NCBI GenBank assembly: GCA_016648135.1
Contig: JADDOH010005163.1
Location: forward strand, 1 to 64,000
Direction of reading: 5' to 3'
Source of the DNA: Agrypnia vestita
Lineage: Eukaryota; Arthropoda; Insecta; Trichoptera; Phryganeidae
DNA: 64,000 bases
Under the pieces are notes generated by a model that was not told where the DNA came from, made no database searches, and saw only the letters and a list, made by a program, of their open reading frames with translations. A program made the position numbers and the translations under genes. Positions 22,981 through 35,100 of the stretch are shown in pieces (position 1 is the first letter of the stretch; each line of letters opens with the position of its first letter).

Positions 22981-22984
22981 TAAC

Positions 22985-25040
22985 TAGGGCAACGTTGAAA
23001 AGATTGCGTTGGGCGAGGTCGGCTTTTGAAATTATTTCAAATTTAAACGACATCGCGAAAATGTTAGGACCTACCAATTCTAGCTCTCGGAAACGGTACT
23101 CAATTTATGTTGCGATGAATGGTTATTTATATTTTAAAATATGTACGTTTTATTTTTATTTAAAAGACAAAGGAAATATTTGGTGAAACAATATTACTAT
23201 AAAAAAAGTTCTTAACGCTACAATAGTCTATTAGACTTAATTTATATAGCAAAACAGCACGAAAATATCCATAAAAATCACATAAATATATTGGGACCTC
23301 ACTGGATATCGAACTAAGAATTCAACATAGTAATTAAAGTGTTCATAATTAACTAATCTTATTAATTATTTTAGAATGTCATTCAATCATTAATTCAATC
23401 ATTCAATCATTCAATCATTCCTTCCATTTCTTCTGGAAATATAAATTTTTTTACTTTTAATTTTTCCTTGTATTTATCTTTTTATTTATTTTTTCATTTA
23501 TCATAATTAATTTACTCTTGTATCGTTCAAATCGATTGATGGCATATCAAATAAAATATATAACAAAATGTTTAATTATAAAATATATAACAATAAATAT
23601 ATAACAAAATGTAAATAAAATATATAACAAAAAAGAGTAGAAGAAAATTTAATTTTCAAATAATCAAACTTCAATTTTAATAAGTAGAAAAATACGACGC
23701 AACCAGCATTCTTTACAAATAATAAATTAAAAAATTATGTTTTTGATAACAAGGATAAGGATTTAAAAAGAAAAATAGGGTTGTAACTGTTTTTCACAGA
23801 CAAAACTTCAAACAAACAATACATTTTTTCAGAATTTTCAAATCAACTAATAGAATCCAATCACTCTTTGTCAATAAAATTTTACATACCAACACTAATA
23901 ATTTTCACTCGGATATCCAAAAAATCGATGTGTAAAACAAAATGTTTATTATTTCATTTATAAAATGGTTCAAAAAAGAATTTGAAAAATTAAAAGAATT
24001 CACTATTGTTTATTTATTCTAGATAATTAGGTATCGAAAAGAGAAATAGCCTATTTTAAATTTCCGCAATGCCTCTAGCGGTGTTTTTGGAAACTGATAC
24101 TTGACAGCTTTCTTCGATACACTATGCCATTACAAACTGCGTTGCACAGTTCAGCAATGATTACTTATTGTAAAAGCTTGTACTGAAAAAATATTGCGTG
24201 CACAGAGTATATAATTGTACAGGGACGAACTAAGCCTCTTCTTTAAGCGAGGAAATTGGGTCTGTTGAAGAGTGTCTCCGGATGCGGATTTTCCACCGCG
24301 TCTCTTTAGTCGCGGAACGCCGCTACATTTCTTTCCATACACTATGCGCTTATCAAACACACTAAGCGGATGATCGGTCGACCCATTTTCTTTGCCGATT
24401 TTACGCGATACGCGCAGTGTGGTGCCGGCCTTATACTGCAGTTAAAGTATTTGTTCTTACGTAATTAATCCCGCTTATTATTTATTATCGCTACACGTTT
24501 AAAGGAACATATTGGAGCAATTAAAAACAACAACTCCAATATATCGGCAATCTGTGAACATGCATCCAAAGGGAATCTCTGTCACTTCATCAGATTCGAC
24601 AGGACAAAAATCTTATCAACAGAACCGCACGCAGAGTTCATTGAAATATACAAACGTCCCAATTTCAATACAGATGACAGTTACAAACTATCAAGGATTT
24701 CGTGTCCTGTTCTTACGACTATGATTCAACTTTTGAGAGACTTCGTAGAAAAGTCCGCCGACGTAACTAGTACATATTGCACACTGGCGACCTCTATCGT
24801 AGAAGAAGTGAACACTCCACAGCAAAGAGTATATAATTTACGCCTCCGGAAGCATTAATCAGTCTGCCCTATACCTCCGCAGGTGCAGGTCGTCCTCCTG
24901 ATGACGTTGAATACGAATTCAACGAAACGTCGAGAATCGTTTTCGAGAACCTCGAAAAAACATACGGTTCGTATGAAATATCCGTAACCATTTGCAGTTA
25001 AATATGTCCAATGACCGTAATAACAACCGTAACTCTTTAA
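22985..25040. other. No gene recognised
   Basis: AT-rich sequence. It includes a short (TCAATCAT)n repeat at about 23386-23420. A GC-richer stretch at 24040-24450 (CTCCGGATGCGGATTTTCCA; GTCGCGGAACGCCGCTAC) and ACGTTGAATACGAATTCAAC (about 24903) look like old interspersed repeats. No coding homology seen. Confidence 0.4.
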
Positions 25041-25042
25041 TA

Positions 25043-26329
25043 TTAGGTCCTTACATATGAAATTGGCGTTTAGTATGGGAGGAACATAAAGCCGATTTTT
25101 TTTTTATTGTAATATATTTATTTAATCAAAGTATGTACCATTGCTATCTACGCACATTTGCCATCTCATAGGTAGTTCATCGATCCCTTTACTAAAAAAC
25201 CATTCGGACGGGAATCAATAAAATCTTTGAAGGCGGTTTGGACTGCCCCATCGGAGTTGAATTTTTTCCTTTGCAAGAAGTTATCCAAATTTCGAAAAAA
25301 AATGGTAATCTGTTGGGGCAAGGTCCGGAGAGTACGGTGGATGTCTTAGACATTCCAATTGAAGCTCCTCTAATTTGGTAGCCGTCTGTTGTGCAGTGTG
25401 TGGTCTAGCGTTATCATGAAGCAGCAGTGGCCTAGAGCGATTAACCCGCCTCGGTTGTTTAGCAGCTATCTTTTCCATCATGGTTTGCAGTTGCTGACAA
25501 TAGACATCTGCCGTAATCGTCTGGCCAGATTTAAGAAAGCTGTAGTAAACGACACCAGCACTAGTCCACCAAACGCTCACAAGTAACTTTTTTGGAGTCA
25601 ATTTTCGCTTGGGGCATGGTTGGGCTGGTTCGGCAGGGTTCAGCCATTGCGATGAGCGCTTCCGATTATCGTACAGGATCCACTTTTCATCACAGGTAAT
25701 GATTCGATTTAAAATCGCTTCATTATTGTGCCGGTTGAGTAATGCAACGCAGCAGTCAACGCGCGTTTGTTGATTTGCTTCACTCAATTCGTGAGGTACC
25801 CACCTTTCAAGCTTTTTCACCTTACCAATTTGCTTCAAGTGGATTAAAACAGTTTTATCACTAACACCGCAGCCTGCAGCTAACTCGGATGTGGTTTGCG
25901 ATGGATCCGCTTCCACAATAGCCTTCAATTCTTCATTATCAACTTTGGTCTCCGGCCGTCCACGGGGCTTGTTCTGCAGGTCGAAATTTCCAGAACGAAA
26001 ACGTTGGAACCAAAAACGCACTGTGTTTTCTTTTGCGGCACCGTCGCCATACACATCATTAATCCTTCGAGCCGTTTCTGCAGCACTGGTGCCACGGTGG
26101 AACTCTTACTCGTAAATAACGCGATATTTCAAGTTTTTCACTTTGTTAACTGAGTGACGCAAAGAAAAAAACAATTGAGGAAAAAACAAATGAATTATAA
26201 TTTTCAAAACACAAATACATGAGTAAATAGCTGTATAAATTTGGATTTGGAATTCCTAACCAAAGAGAAGATATTTGAGATCAAATTTGCCAGTACGGCA
26301 AAACGCCAATTTCATATGTAAGGACCTAA
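25043..26329 (-). mobile_element. mariner transposon (cecropia-like), copy 1, complete but dead
   Basis: 1287 bp, flanked by TA on both sides (25041-25042, 26330-26331), with perfect 29-bp terminal inverted repeats beginning TTAGGTCCTTACATATGAAA. It is about 98% like the copy at 43.6 kb by eye and opposite in orientation. Ends, length and transposase are those of a Tc1/mariner DD34D element. Confidence 0.95.
25122..26141 (-). pseudogene. mariner transposase, inactivated
   Basis: It corresponds to the whole 339-codon transposase of the 43.6 kb copy. Three lesions are visible: the start codon is GTG (26139-26141) instead of ATG; an early TAC Tyr codon in the phrase EYEFHRG is TAA; and a T run before FRNLDNF (A8 on +, about 25294-25301) has one extra base, shifting the frame so that the product would end at HFFSKFG. 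The central part still reads well: WFQRFRSGNFDLQNKPRGRP, TCDEKWILYD, LLLHDNARPHTAQQT and YSPDLAPTDYHFF with the DD34D acidic residues. Confidence 0.95.
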
Positions 26330-26539
26330 TAATTAATCCCCAAATAGAAAAATCGTATTTTTACGTATAGACGTTGTTGTTTAAATTATTTTTAAATTTC
26401 TTTCTAAAGCGAGTATTTTAAATAAATACGTCTTCTTGTAATAAAACGCGACTTATTTACTAAGACATTATGCCTAGGTGCTTATTAAAAATATTTAATT
26501 TGACTTTTTCACAATTGTTTTAACCCGTAGTATTTTTTC

Positions 26540-26995
26540 ATATACTTATTGGAACCAGCCACGGAACCAAATCATGTATCAAGAAATTGTAAAATGTACG
26601 TGTAATTTTCTGTCACCATTTAGACCTGCCTACTAACGCTGGACAATCAAACATAATATGATTGCGAAATTGGAAGACTCCGGTTGTATTTGTGATGGAA
26701 GAATATCAAAGTCGAGAAAAAAAACATTCACATCAGAGTCGCTGTTTGGTGCGTTTTGTATGCTGGATTCCTTGGGCTTTCTTTTCATAGAAATGCAGCT
26801 GATGCTGACACAGTCTTCTGGATTGCATAAATTTCAGGTTTGTATCATGTGTTCATATAAAAAATTGTATCAAATGCTCTTCATAAAATAAATGAGCGAT
26901 GAAAAGATACATCCAATGAATGCCACAAGTCTATGCAAATTAATAACAGTATATAAAAAATTTACCGTTTTTCATAAATAAATTATTACATCTTT
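26540..26995 (+). repeat. 5' flank block of TRPA copy 1, duplicated at 57.93-58.29 kb
   Basis: It shares with the region upstream of TRPA copy 2 the phrases CTTATTGGAACCAGCC, CATGTATCAAGAAATT, CACCATTTAGACCTGCC, GGACAATCAAACATA and AAATGAGCGATGAAAAGATA. The two blocks are collinear with small indels, so the tandem duplication included at least about 2 kb of 5' flank. No coding function recognised. Confidence 0.75.
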
Positions 26996-26999
26996 ATAT

Positions 27000-28663
27000 C
27001 GTCCCCTTGGAGGTAAAACTCACTGACAATAGAGTACTTTTGAGATAACGAGGTTTAAACATTCAATACGTGATATTAAATAAAGTACAAGTAATTTGTT
27101 GTTTATTTTTTTGCAGTATTGTAAGTAATTTAAAAGTGCATAACATACAATAAAAATATTCAGGATAAATTTATATTTCATATTAATAAAATGGTTTTTT
27201 GCACTTAGTGAATTTTAGCTGGACAGAAAAAAAAGATGTTTTACTAAATAATTTTTTTCTATCAATTGATGTTTGAATACACTCTCATTTCATATTAAAA
27301 AGTTGTATTTTAGTTTTAAAAAAACATATTAAATGCGAAAAAAACATATAAATAACAATTTTACAGTATATCTAATAATCTTCCCCGCTAACACTTTTCT
27401 CATAATCGGCTAGCTGTGGAGTCTTTTAATTTCATTTCATTCTGAAACAATAATGATAATAATAAATTATAATTAATAAATATAATAAACATTTACTACT
27501 ATTATTAGAAATATTTTTTTAATCTCTATTCTTTATTCTAATGTCGATTCAGATGTAGTGAAACAGCGCAGCGCCTAGTTAAATGGACTATAATTTCTCC
27601 GAAAACGAAATATTTTCTAATTTCGAATATTCCAATATAAGTCATTTAAAATTATGTTTTGAAAAGCAATTAAGTAATTGCATTTATTGAGTTATTTATT
27701 ATTTATACACACATTATGATATGCTATACTAGTCATATTATTAAATTAAAATTTGTTCAAGAAAATTGATATTTGTAATTCCCATGGTAAATATAATTAA
27801 GGTAATGACAAAAGAAATGTTAATGCACATAACCAATGTTCTTGGAAATGTAACTCAATTATTTTCTAAGAATTGTGTTTTTCGACCAACTAGGCAATTA
27901 AGAATATTTGTATAATGAAATATAAATGTAAATGGGATTATCCGGATTATATTATTTGCACTTGCTAAGAGGAATTTTTAAAGGGGCCTTTCTTTGTTTT
28001 GATATTTGGTATTACCTTTATAAATAAACTATTTTTGTTGATATGTACACGACGGGACTCATTTCATCTTTCCATGTTCCGAAAAACGTATTATGCTGGT
28101 TTATTTAACGAAACTTTTGTAATAAACGCACATATAAATGAAAGAAAATAATTGTTTTTATATATTAAATAATAACGATGAAGCATAATAACTATTTTCA
28201 CACCGCAAAGAACACTATATAAAAAAAAATCCCGCGAAGATTAATAAATTTTAAAACCATTAACAAAAATCTATAGAAACTATCTATAGAAGTTAAAATA
28301 CTAATTATAACGTCATCTAACTCTTTTTATCTATAAACCACACTATATAACAATATTTAACTAGAATTATACCATAAGTTCCGTCGCTCGAGTTACAATT
28401 ATTGCATTTAGTGAAACAACGAAGACAATTTTTCAATTTTGCCGCCAGGTAAAAGTAACTAAGTGATTTGATGAGTTTTACCTGGACAGAATTATTGAAA
28501 ATTTTCAAATGATGAGTTTTACCACTGAATATCTTTGAATAGAGAAGGAATATTTACTTTCTGATTTTTTCCTAGGATAAAGGTGGAAAAAATATGAATG
28601 TTGGTATTCATAACTCATTTTTGCCCAAAAGTGCACTTAGTGAGTTTTACCTCTAAAGGGACG
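27000..28663. mobile_element. DNA transposon inserted upstream of TRPA copy 1 (1.66 kb)
   Basis: The left end CGTCCCCTTGGAGGTAAAAC and the right end (reverse complement) CGTCCCTTTAGAGGTAAAAC are inverted repeats of about 25 bp, both continuing TCACT. Flanking ATAT on both sides is compatible with a 4-bp duplication or a TA duplication with TATCGTCCC ends. TRPA copy 2 has the uninterrupted site (CTTTATATTATAA at about 58290-58301), proving insertion after the duplication. Subterminal motifs (GCACTTAGTGA; GATGAGTTTTACC) recur at 27.2, 28.46 and 28.63 kb. No transposase recognised; superfamily open. Confidence 0.75.
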
Positions 28664-28905
28664 ATATTATAATTTAGTGTTGCCCTGAATGCGCGATAAA
28701 ATTATTTATTCGTTTAAATGCAAATATCATTCCTATATCTCCTTTCTAGATATCCTTTGAGTCTTATCTTATCAGCAAACGTTACAACATACATATTACA
28801 ATTTAATGTAAAACACTTTAAAGAATTCACGCTAGACATTAGTTTTTAAGTTTTATTATGCGTGGAGTGTCGCACTCGAATCGAGGTGGTACAAAATATT
28901 CAAGA

Positions 28906-29159
28906 ATGTCTGATTCAGCATCTGGAAGTGAGGCTTTGCCCCTTATGGAAATGAATTATTATACTGTTCAAGGAGATAATCAAACTGAAGAGGAGATTCG
29001 AGAAAATGTTTTAGATGAGCCGGTGTCGGATGAACCTGACTTTATATTATCAAATATTATAGCCCATAGCAGAGCCCCGCCCAAGTCCGGAACACGTCAG
29101 ACAAAAAATACCGATATTTTAGAAAGTGCAGAAGTTAAGGACTTGGAATGGACAAAACG
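28906..29159 (+). CDS. TRPA copy 1 exon 1
   Basis: Encodes MSDSASGSEALPLMEMNYYT and an acidic, Pro-poor tail ending LEWTKR (Arg codon split by the intron). The donor is ACG/GTAACT. It is identical in nucleotide sequence to exon 1 of copy 2 (58884-59137). The interval is open upstream to 28858 as well, so a longer N-terminus is possible. Confidence 0.85.
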
Positions 29160-32100
29160 GTAACTAAATTTATAATTTTTAATTTAAATTTATAATAGTC
29201 ATAAGAATGATTAATCTTATTTTTCGCCTTAATTAATGAATTGATGTAACTAATAATATGTCTATACATGCACAAATTTAATTTTTTAAAACCGATATGC
29301 GTGAATCCTTGCAAGTTTTTAGGGTTTTCAATCTTTCCACATTTGGCTGAAAATAAAATAATAGAGGAATGTTTTTATTCGAAGAATTATTTCTGGTTAT
29401 TAAAAAAAATCACTTTTATTTTATCTTTTTTTTCAAATTGGGCATACTATCCGTATAAATAATTAGCATGTATAGTTAATTGTAGTTTGTTTACATAGTC
29501 CTAAAAAACTTCCAAAGTCACTGAAACTGTAAATATCTTTACATGCAAAAGTAAAAAATTATTTTACGAATATACAATATTTAAAACGAAGAAAACAAAC
29601 ATTTAATTCACTATCCAGGTGGTTGGCTTTCTTATTTCGGCCTCAAAGTTTGGAGTTGAAGCATACAAGTGCAAAGGTACACCGATAATTTATAATTAAA
29701 CGTGGAAGTAACAAATTCCAATATCATCTATACTCGTTGGCGATTTTAAAAATTGTGACACCCAAAGTAGTGATCGTGTGTTTCTTCCATGCCAAACTAA
29801 CCATTTAAATAATAATTAAGATAAATTATGGAAGCCTCACAGAGACCAAGCTATAGAAGTCTTTATAGGGTAGCCCAGGGCTTATGACCTGTGCAAATTA
29901 GCTGGTTCATTATTATTATTCATATAATAATTTTCAGACATATTCTAGTCCTGGTAGGTATATGATAAATAATTTGGAAGAATATCATATATTTTACATT
30001 AAAAAAAATATTGCTTAGTATTCCACTAAAAAAAATATATAGAGATATTATTATCATTTGCGGAATCTATGTATACTATGTCATGGGAAGAACCATAAAT
30101 GTCTCTAGCAGAAGCCATTTTAATGTATGAAAGAAACGGATTTGGAACATATAGTATAAATATTTTTAAAAAAAATGATGTTCTTACAGAGGAATTTATG
30201 AACATTACATTGTGTTAAGTGATCACTTAAGCCAGCTAATACATACCATAAGCCCTGGGCCACTCCACAAGTCTTTCACACATGTTTTCCATGTTAATAG
30301 CTTTGTCTGTTTGAGACTTTATCATAATTAATAATTATCCCTCTGTGGACAAAATCAACATAAATGTAGGTTTTTGTTCTCATCAATAATTGTGTTCTCA
30401 GAACATAAATATAAAAATATTATTAAACCCTAGATTCTTCTACTATATTTTGGGGTACACTGATACACCTTAATTTCAAATATTATCTCTGATACACCTT
30501 ATTTTCAAAGTCACTTTAATGATTACGGGAGATATTGAAAAAATCTTCAAAGATTAATTAGAAAGAACTTTTATTTGGAATTAAAAGATTAAAAACAATT
30601 TAAAAAAAATAATTAGAGCACAAACCACCGCGATTTTCCATGCACTTGTAAAGTTTACAAAAGGTGCAGATAAATCTGGTCACACGTTTTTTTTATAGCA
30701 GCAGAAGTTGCATAGCTTTCTGGTTTGATTTTCAGGGTTGGCTAGTACATTAGGCAGAGTATCGCCTAAAATGGCATCGATGTCCCGTTTTAGGCGTTGC
30801 CTCAAAATTAGTGTTTCGCGCCAACGCCGTAACCAAGGCTCTATAATCTTATCTGACACTTCTTTCACAAATGCTCGTCTCTTAAGTGTTCTTTTTATTA
30901 TGGCTAGATAATAAACGTAGATAAAATAATTGTGGACGTAGATGACAAAATAATTGACCATGGACATATTCATCATACCGTAAAATTAGCATAGCGGCCA
31001 TCTTTGGGTTTTTCTATTACACGACATATATACATTTGATCAAACCAATCAACGGCACCAAATTTGGTCAAAACGATGAGGTTCGTGGACATTTGGTCCA
31101 ACGACAAAAGTTACCATGAACTTTTGTTCTAACGACAAAATATCCACGGAAATTTGGCCCAACGGCAAAAGATCCACAGAAATTTGGTCCAAATACAAAA
31201 TGTCCAAGACAAAAATTCCACGCGACAAAATAATAATGTTATTTTTCCAATAATAAAAATTTCGTTGTTTGTCTGTTCGTAACTCATCATGATCGTAAAA
31301 CAATGACGTATGTGCAAAAAATTCCATATTGACTTTTTTGGATCGTTAAAAGGTGAAAAAAAGAAGCCATCTAATTGTATATAAAAAGTTTATTTTTTCT
31401 CATTAATTTATTTTTAGCGCAATTTAAAATAAATTAAATTTTAATAAATATTATTATTAAGTTCTACGGGTTAAGTATTTTTATGTGTTACAGCTGTTTC
31501 GGCTTGTAAGGCCATTATCAAACAGTGGATATACCACGTACAAACGACTTATTTATACAATTTTAAGTTACCCCTTCCCATTTAGAGTAATTAAATATTT
31601 GTGGTGAAGCCCTGCAGTAATGTACGTTTTTCCCGGGCACTTATCATTAAAGGTGCCTCGGTTAACGTTATGCTTAATTATCAAAATTCCCCGTTTTCTG
31701 TAAGTGTTATTTATAAATATTATTTTAATTTATGTCCTTGATTATTGGTTTTTTAAAAATATTTAGAAGTGGAGAGAAGATCATTTTTTGTTGATTATTT
31801 AAAAGTTTAATATTTGGATCCTTTTTATATTTATTTATTTCTAGTTGCTCAAGTAAATTCATCCTAAAACCTTTTGTTTCTATATGTAAAGGTTTTGGTT
31901 TACATATAGAAACAAAAGGTTTTAGGATGAATTTACTTGAGCAACTAGAAATAAATAAATATAAAAAGGATCCAAATATTAAACTTTTAAATAATCAACA
32001 AAAAATGATCTTCTCTCCACTTCTAAATATTTTTAAAAAACCAATAATCAAGGACATAAATTAAAATAATATTTATAAATAACACTTACAGAAAACGGGG

Positions 32101-35100
32101 AATTTTGATAATTAAGCATAACGTTAACCGAGGCACCTTTAATGATAAGTGCCCGGGAAAAAACGTACATTACTGCAGGGCTTCACCACAAATATCTAAT
32201 TACTCTAAATGGGAAGGGGTAACTTAAAATTGTATAAATAAGTCGTTTGTACGTGGTATATCCACTGTTTGATAATGGCCTTACAAGCCGAAACAGCTGT
32301 AACACATAAAAATACTTAACCCGTAGAACTTAATAATAATATTTATTAAAATTTAATTTATTTTAAATTGCGCTAAAAATAAATATGGAGTTCTACAAAT
32401 TAAACACAAAAACCATAAAAAAAAAACTCATTAATTTAACCGAGGTTAAACGAAGTCGGTATAACGAAGGTTCTGATTTGCGATCGTAGAATAATGCAGC
32501 ATATGTAAAAACGTCGTTGTACTGCGCTGACTATATTTGAGGTTTGAAAGGTTATTACTATTATTATTTTATTAACTTTAAATAACTAACCCAAGTTTCA
32601 AAGAAAAATCTTTTGTACTTATTGAGCTATAATATAGCATAAAGTGTCTTTATGCAAATAAAACTTCAAACTGCTCTCCAGCAAACTTGAGAAAAATCAC
32701 GTTATTCTACGATTATGACGAACTGTCTGTAACAACCGTAACTTCATATTTAAATTTTATTTTTTTATTATTAATAAATAAATACTTGTTGTTCAGGAAC
32801 CGACATGTAACCGTACGATATTTTTGACGGGTACATCTTGTCCCATATAAATTCCTAAGATACGTTATCTTTAAATAAAAACTTCGCACATATAAATTAC
32901 AACTCGCTCATAGTAGGTAAATTAATTATGGTTTTAACCAAACGACCGCCGCGCCGTGGCTGTGTTGGCATACCCTGACCCATTTGAAAAAAAATTTGAA
33001 GGTAGTTCGCAAGGCAGTTCACTCAATTTCAGCAATTTTCATAATGCAACGCATTATGAAATTAAATTATTGAATTATTGCGTTGAATTACTGTTTACCA
33101 CCACTTTTCTCGATTTTTTTATTAATCTTCGAATAATTGACTCATAAATTGAAATATGTATACCAAGAATTCCACGAACTTTTCGAACGGTCTCAGAATT
33201 ATTTTCGCCAAATTTGTAAAACTTTTTAACTATATTCTATTTTATTCTAATAGCAATCCATTTTTAGTAACTTCATTGACAGCAGATAACAAATATGAAA
33301 TGTTAGGGTTGCCAAATACAATATAAAATAATTGTGGGGTATTTGAATCCAGCGTACTTAATGGGCCACCCTACAGTTATGATTTCATAATCATTTATTT
33401 ACTTAATATATGCTGGATGAATGGTTCAAGTCCGGAAGAAGCTTGCTCACTGGGGATAATCTCCCGAATCATGGATATATCTGATTTTCGATTTTTATTA
33501 TATTCGTACACTCAAAAAAAATTCGGTTCCTTTATTCACCTTTGTACACAATCTATTTAACAGATGTCTGGAGGCTGGTTCGAGTCCACAAGCAACTTGT
33601 CGACTGGAGAAGATGTCCGTTTGCCATGTGGCGGCCTACTACGGGGAAGTCGAGATCCTCAGGGAGGTCATCACGAGGGAACCTGACCTCTTCAGGAGGG
33701 CGGACTCGGCAGGCAGGACTCCCATGCATTACGCAGCCTGGGGAGGTCATCTGGACTGCATAGGCTTTCTTTTAGGACTACAAGCCGACGATATCTCTTT
33801 GGTTAAAGAGGAAAATAGTAAGGATTCAGAAAAAGTCCTCAAATTCCCAATAGACCAAGATAAAATGCTGTGGTTAAATTCAACAAGTGGTGAAACCGTG
33901 GAAACTCAGGATGTGTGCGACACAAGCCATAGCTGTTCTTATATAACTAATATTGTAAGTACACAATTTATTAGTACTATTAAATTTTTATTTTGATTTG
34001 CTTCCATCTTGTGTGCTCTTTTATGATCTGCTGCATTACATGAATACCATATTTTTATATCATTGTATATATTCATGTATTTCTGGTTTATATTTTGCAT
34101 TTAACTTTTGTACGTTTAAAATTACATTTCATCGATACATAAGTAAATATGTCATGGTATTTTCATTTAATAAATTATAATTTCCTCATACTTGCACCAC
34201 AGAGAGTGTGAACAGGTTTTGTGTGATCGCCTCGACACACCGTTCACACAGCATCATCGACGTAGCGAAGATAACCGCTTTAGCATTTAAATAACGCCGA
34301 AGTGGGTGGCGAAAGTGTAGGGTCGATATGGGAGCTATGCTCATAAACATATGTGGTAGGGCCCTCTCCACTATACTGTATTTGCGGCTAGACCACCGAT
34401 TCTGCTACAGGTGCTAACCGTTATAATATTTTTAACTTATTGTGATGAACATCATAAGTGGTTTTTTTAGTTTGTTTTATAATTTAAGAAAGAAAAGACA
34501 GTGTCGATGTTGTCTTAAAGTGTGATTTTTGTTTTAATTAAAAAACTAGATATTGCCCGTCATAAATGACGTATTTTTATTAAATATTTCGGCCGCCAGT
34601 TAAGGCTCTGAGAACAGCGCCATCTACAGTAGCGTAGTTACTTCTAATGTTAATGGTGGAAATTATTAAATAGAGAATTATCTTTCTCTTTGCTTCTTAT
34701 ACCTCATTATTATTAAATTATATCTCATTATTATTTGAGCCGTCAGGTAGCGTTAGAGACGAACATTGTTACGTAGATAATTATACTTTTTTTGTTCCTC
34801 ATTTTATACACCTCATCATTTCTGTGCCATCTGGTAGCATTAGTGATGAACATCGTTACGCAGAGAATTATATAGTTTGATTATTGATAAGTAATGTATG
34901 CACTATTTAGTTTTAATTTTCTTGAAACTGAAATATTAAAAAAGAAACTAAATATTTTAAATAAATCTAATTCAGAGTTTTTTATTAAAAAAACATTAAA
35001 AACAATGTTTTTTTAGTCGTGAATTCGAACGAAATTATGGACGTTACACGAAGTTACGGACGGATAGACAGACAGATAGACAGATGGACGGACGGACAGA

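Noticed and set aside
22495..22983. 162-residue + strand open frame, Arg-rich
   Set aside because: It runs through the GC-rich promoter-like island; the Arg-rich composition comes from CG-rich DNA, there are competing frames on both strands, and nothing resembles a known protein.
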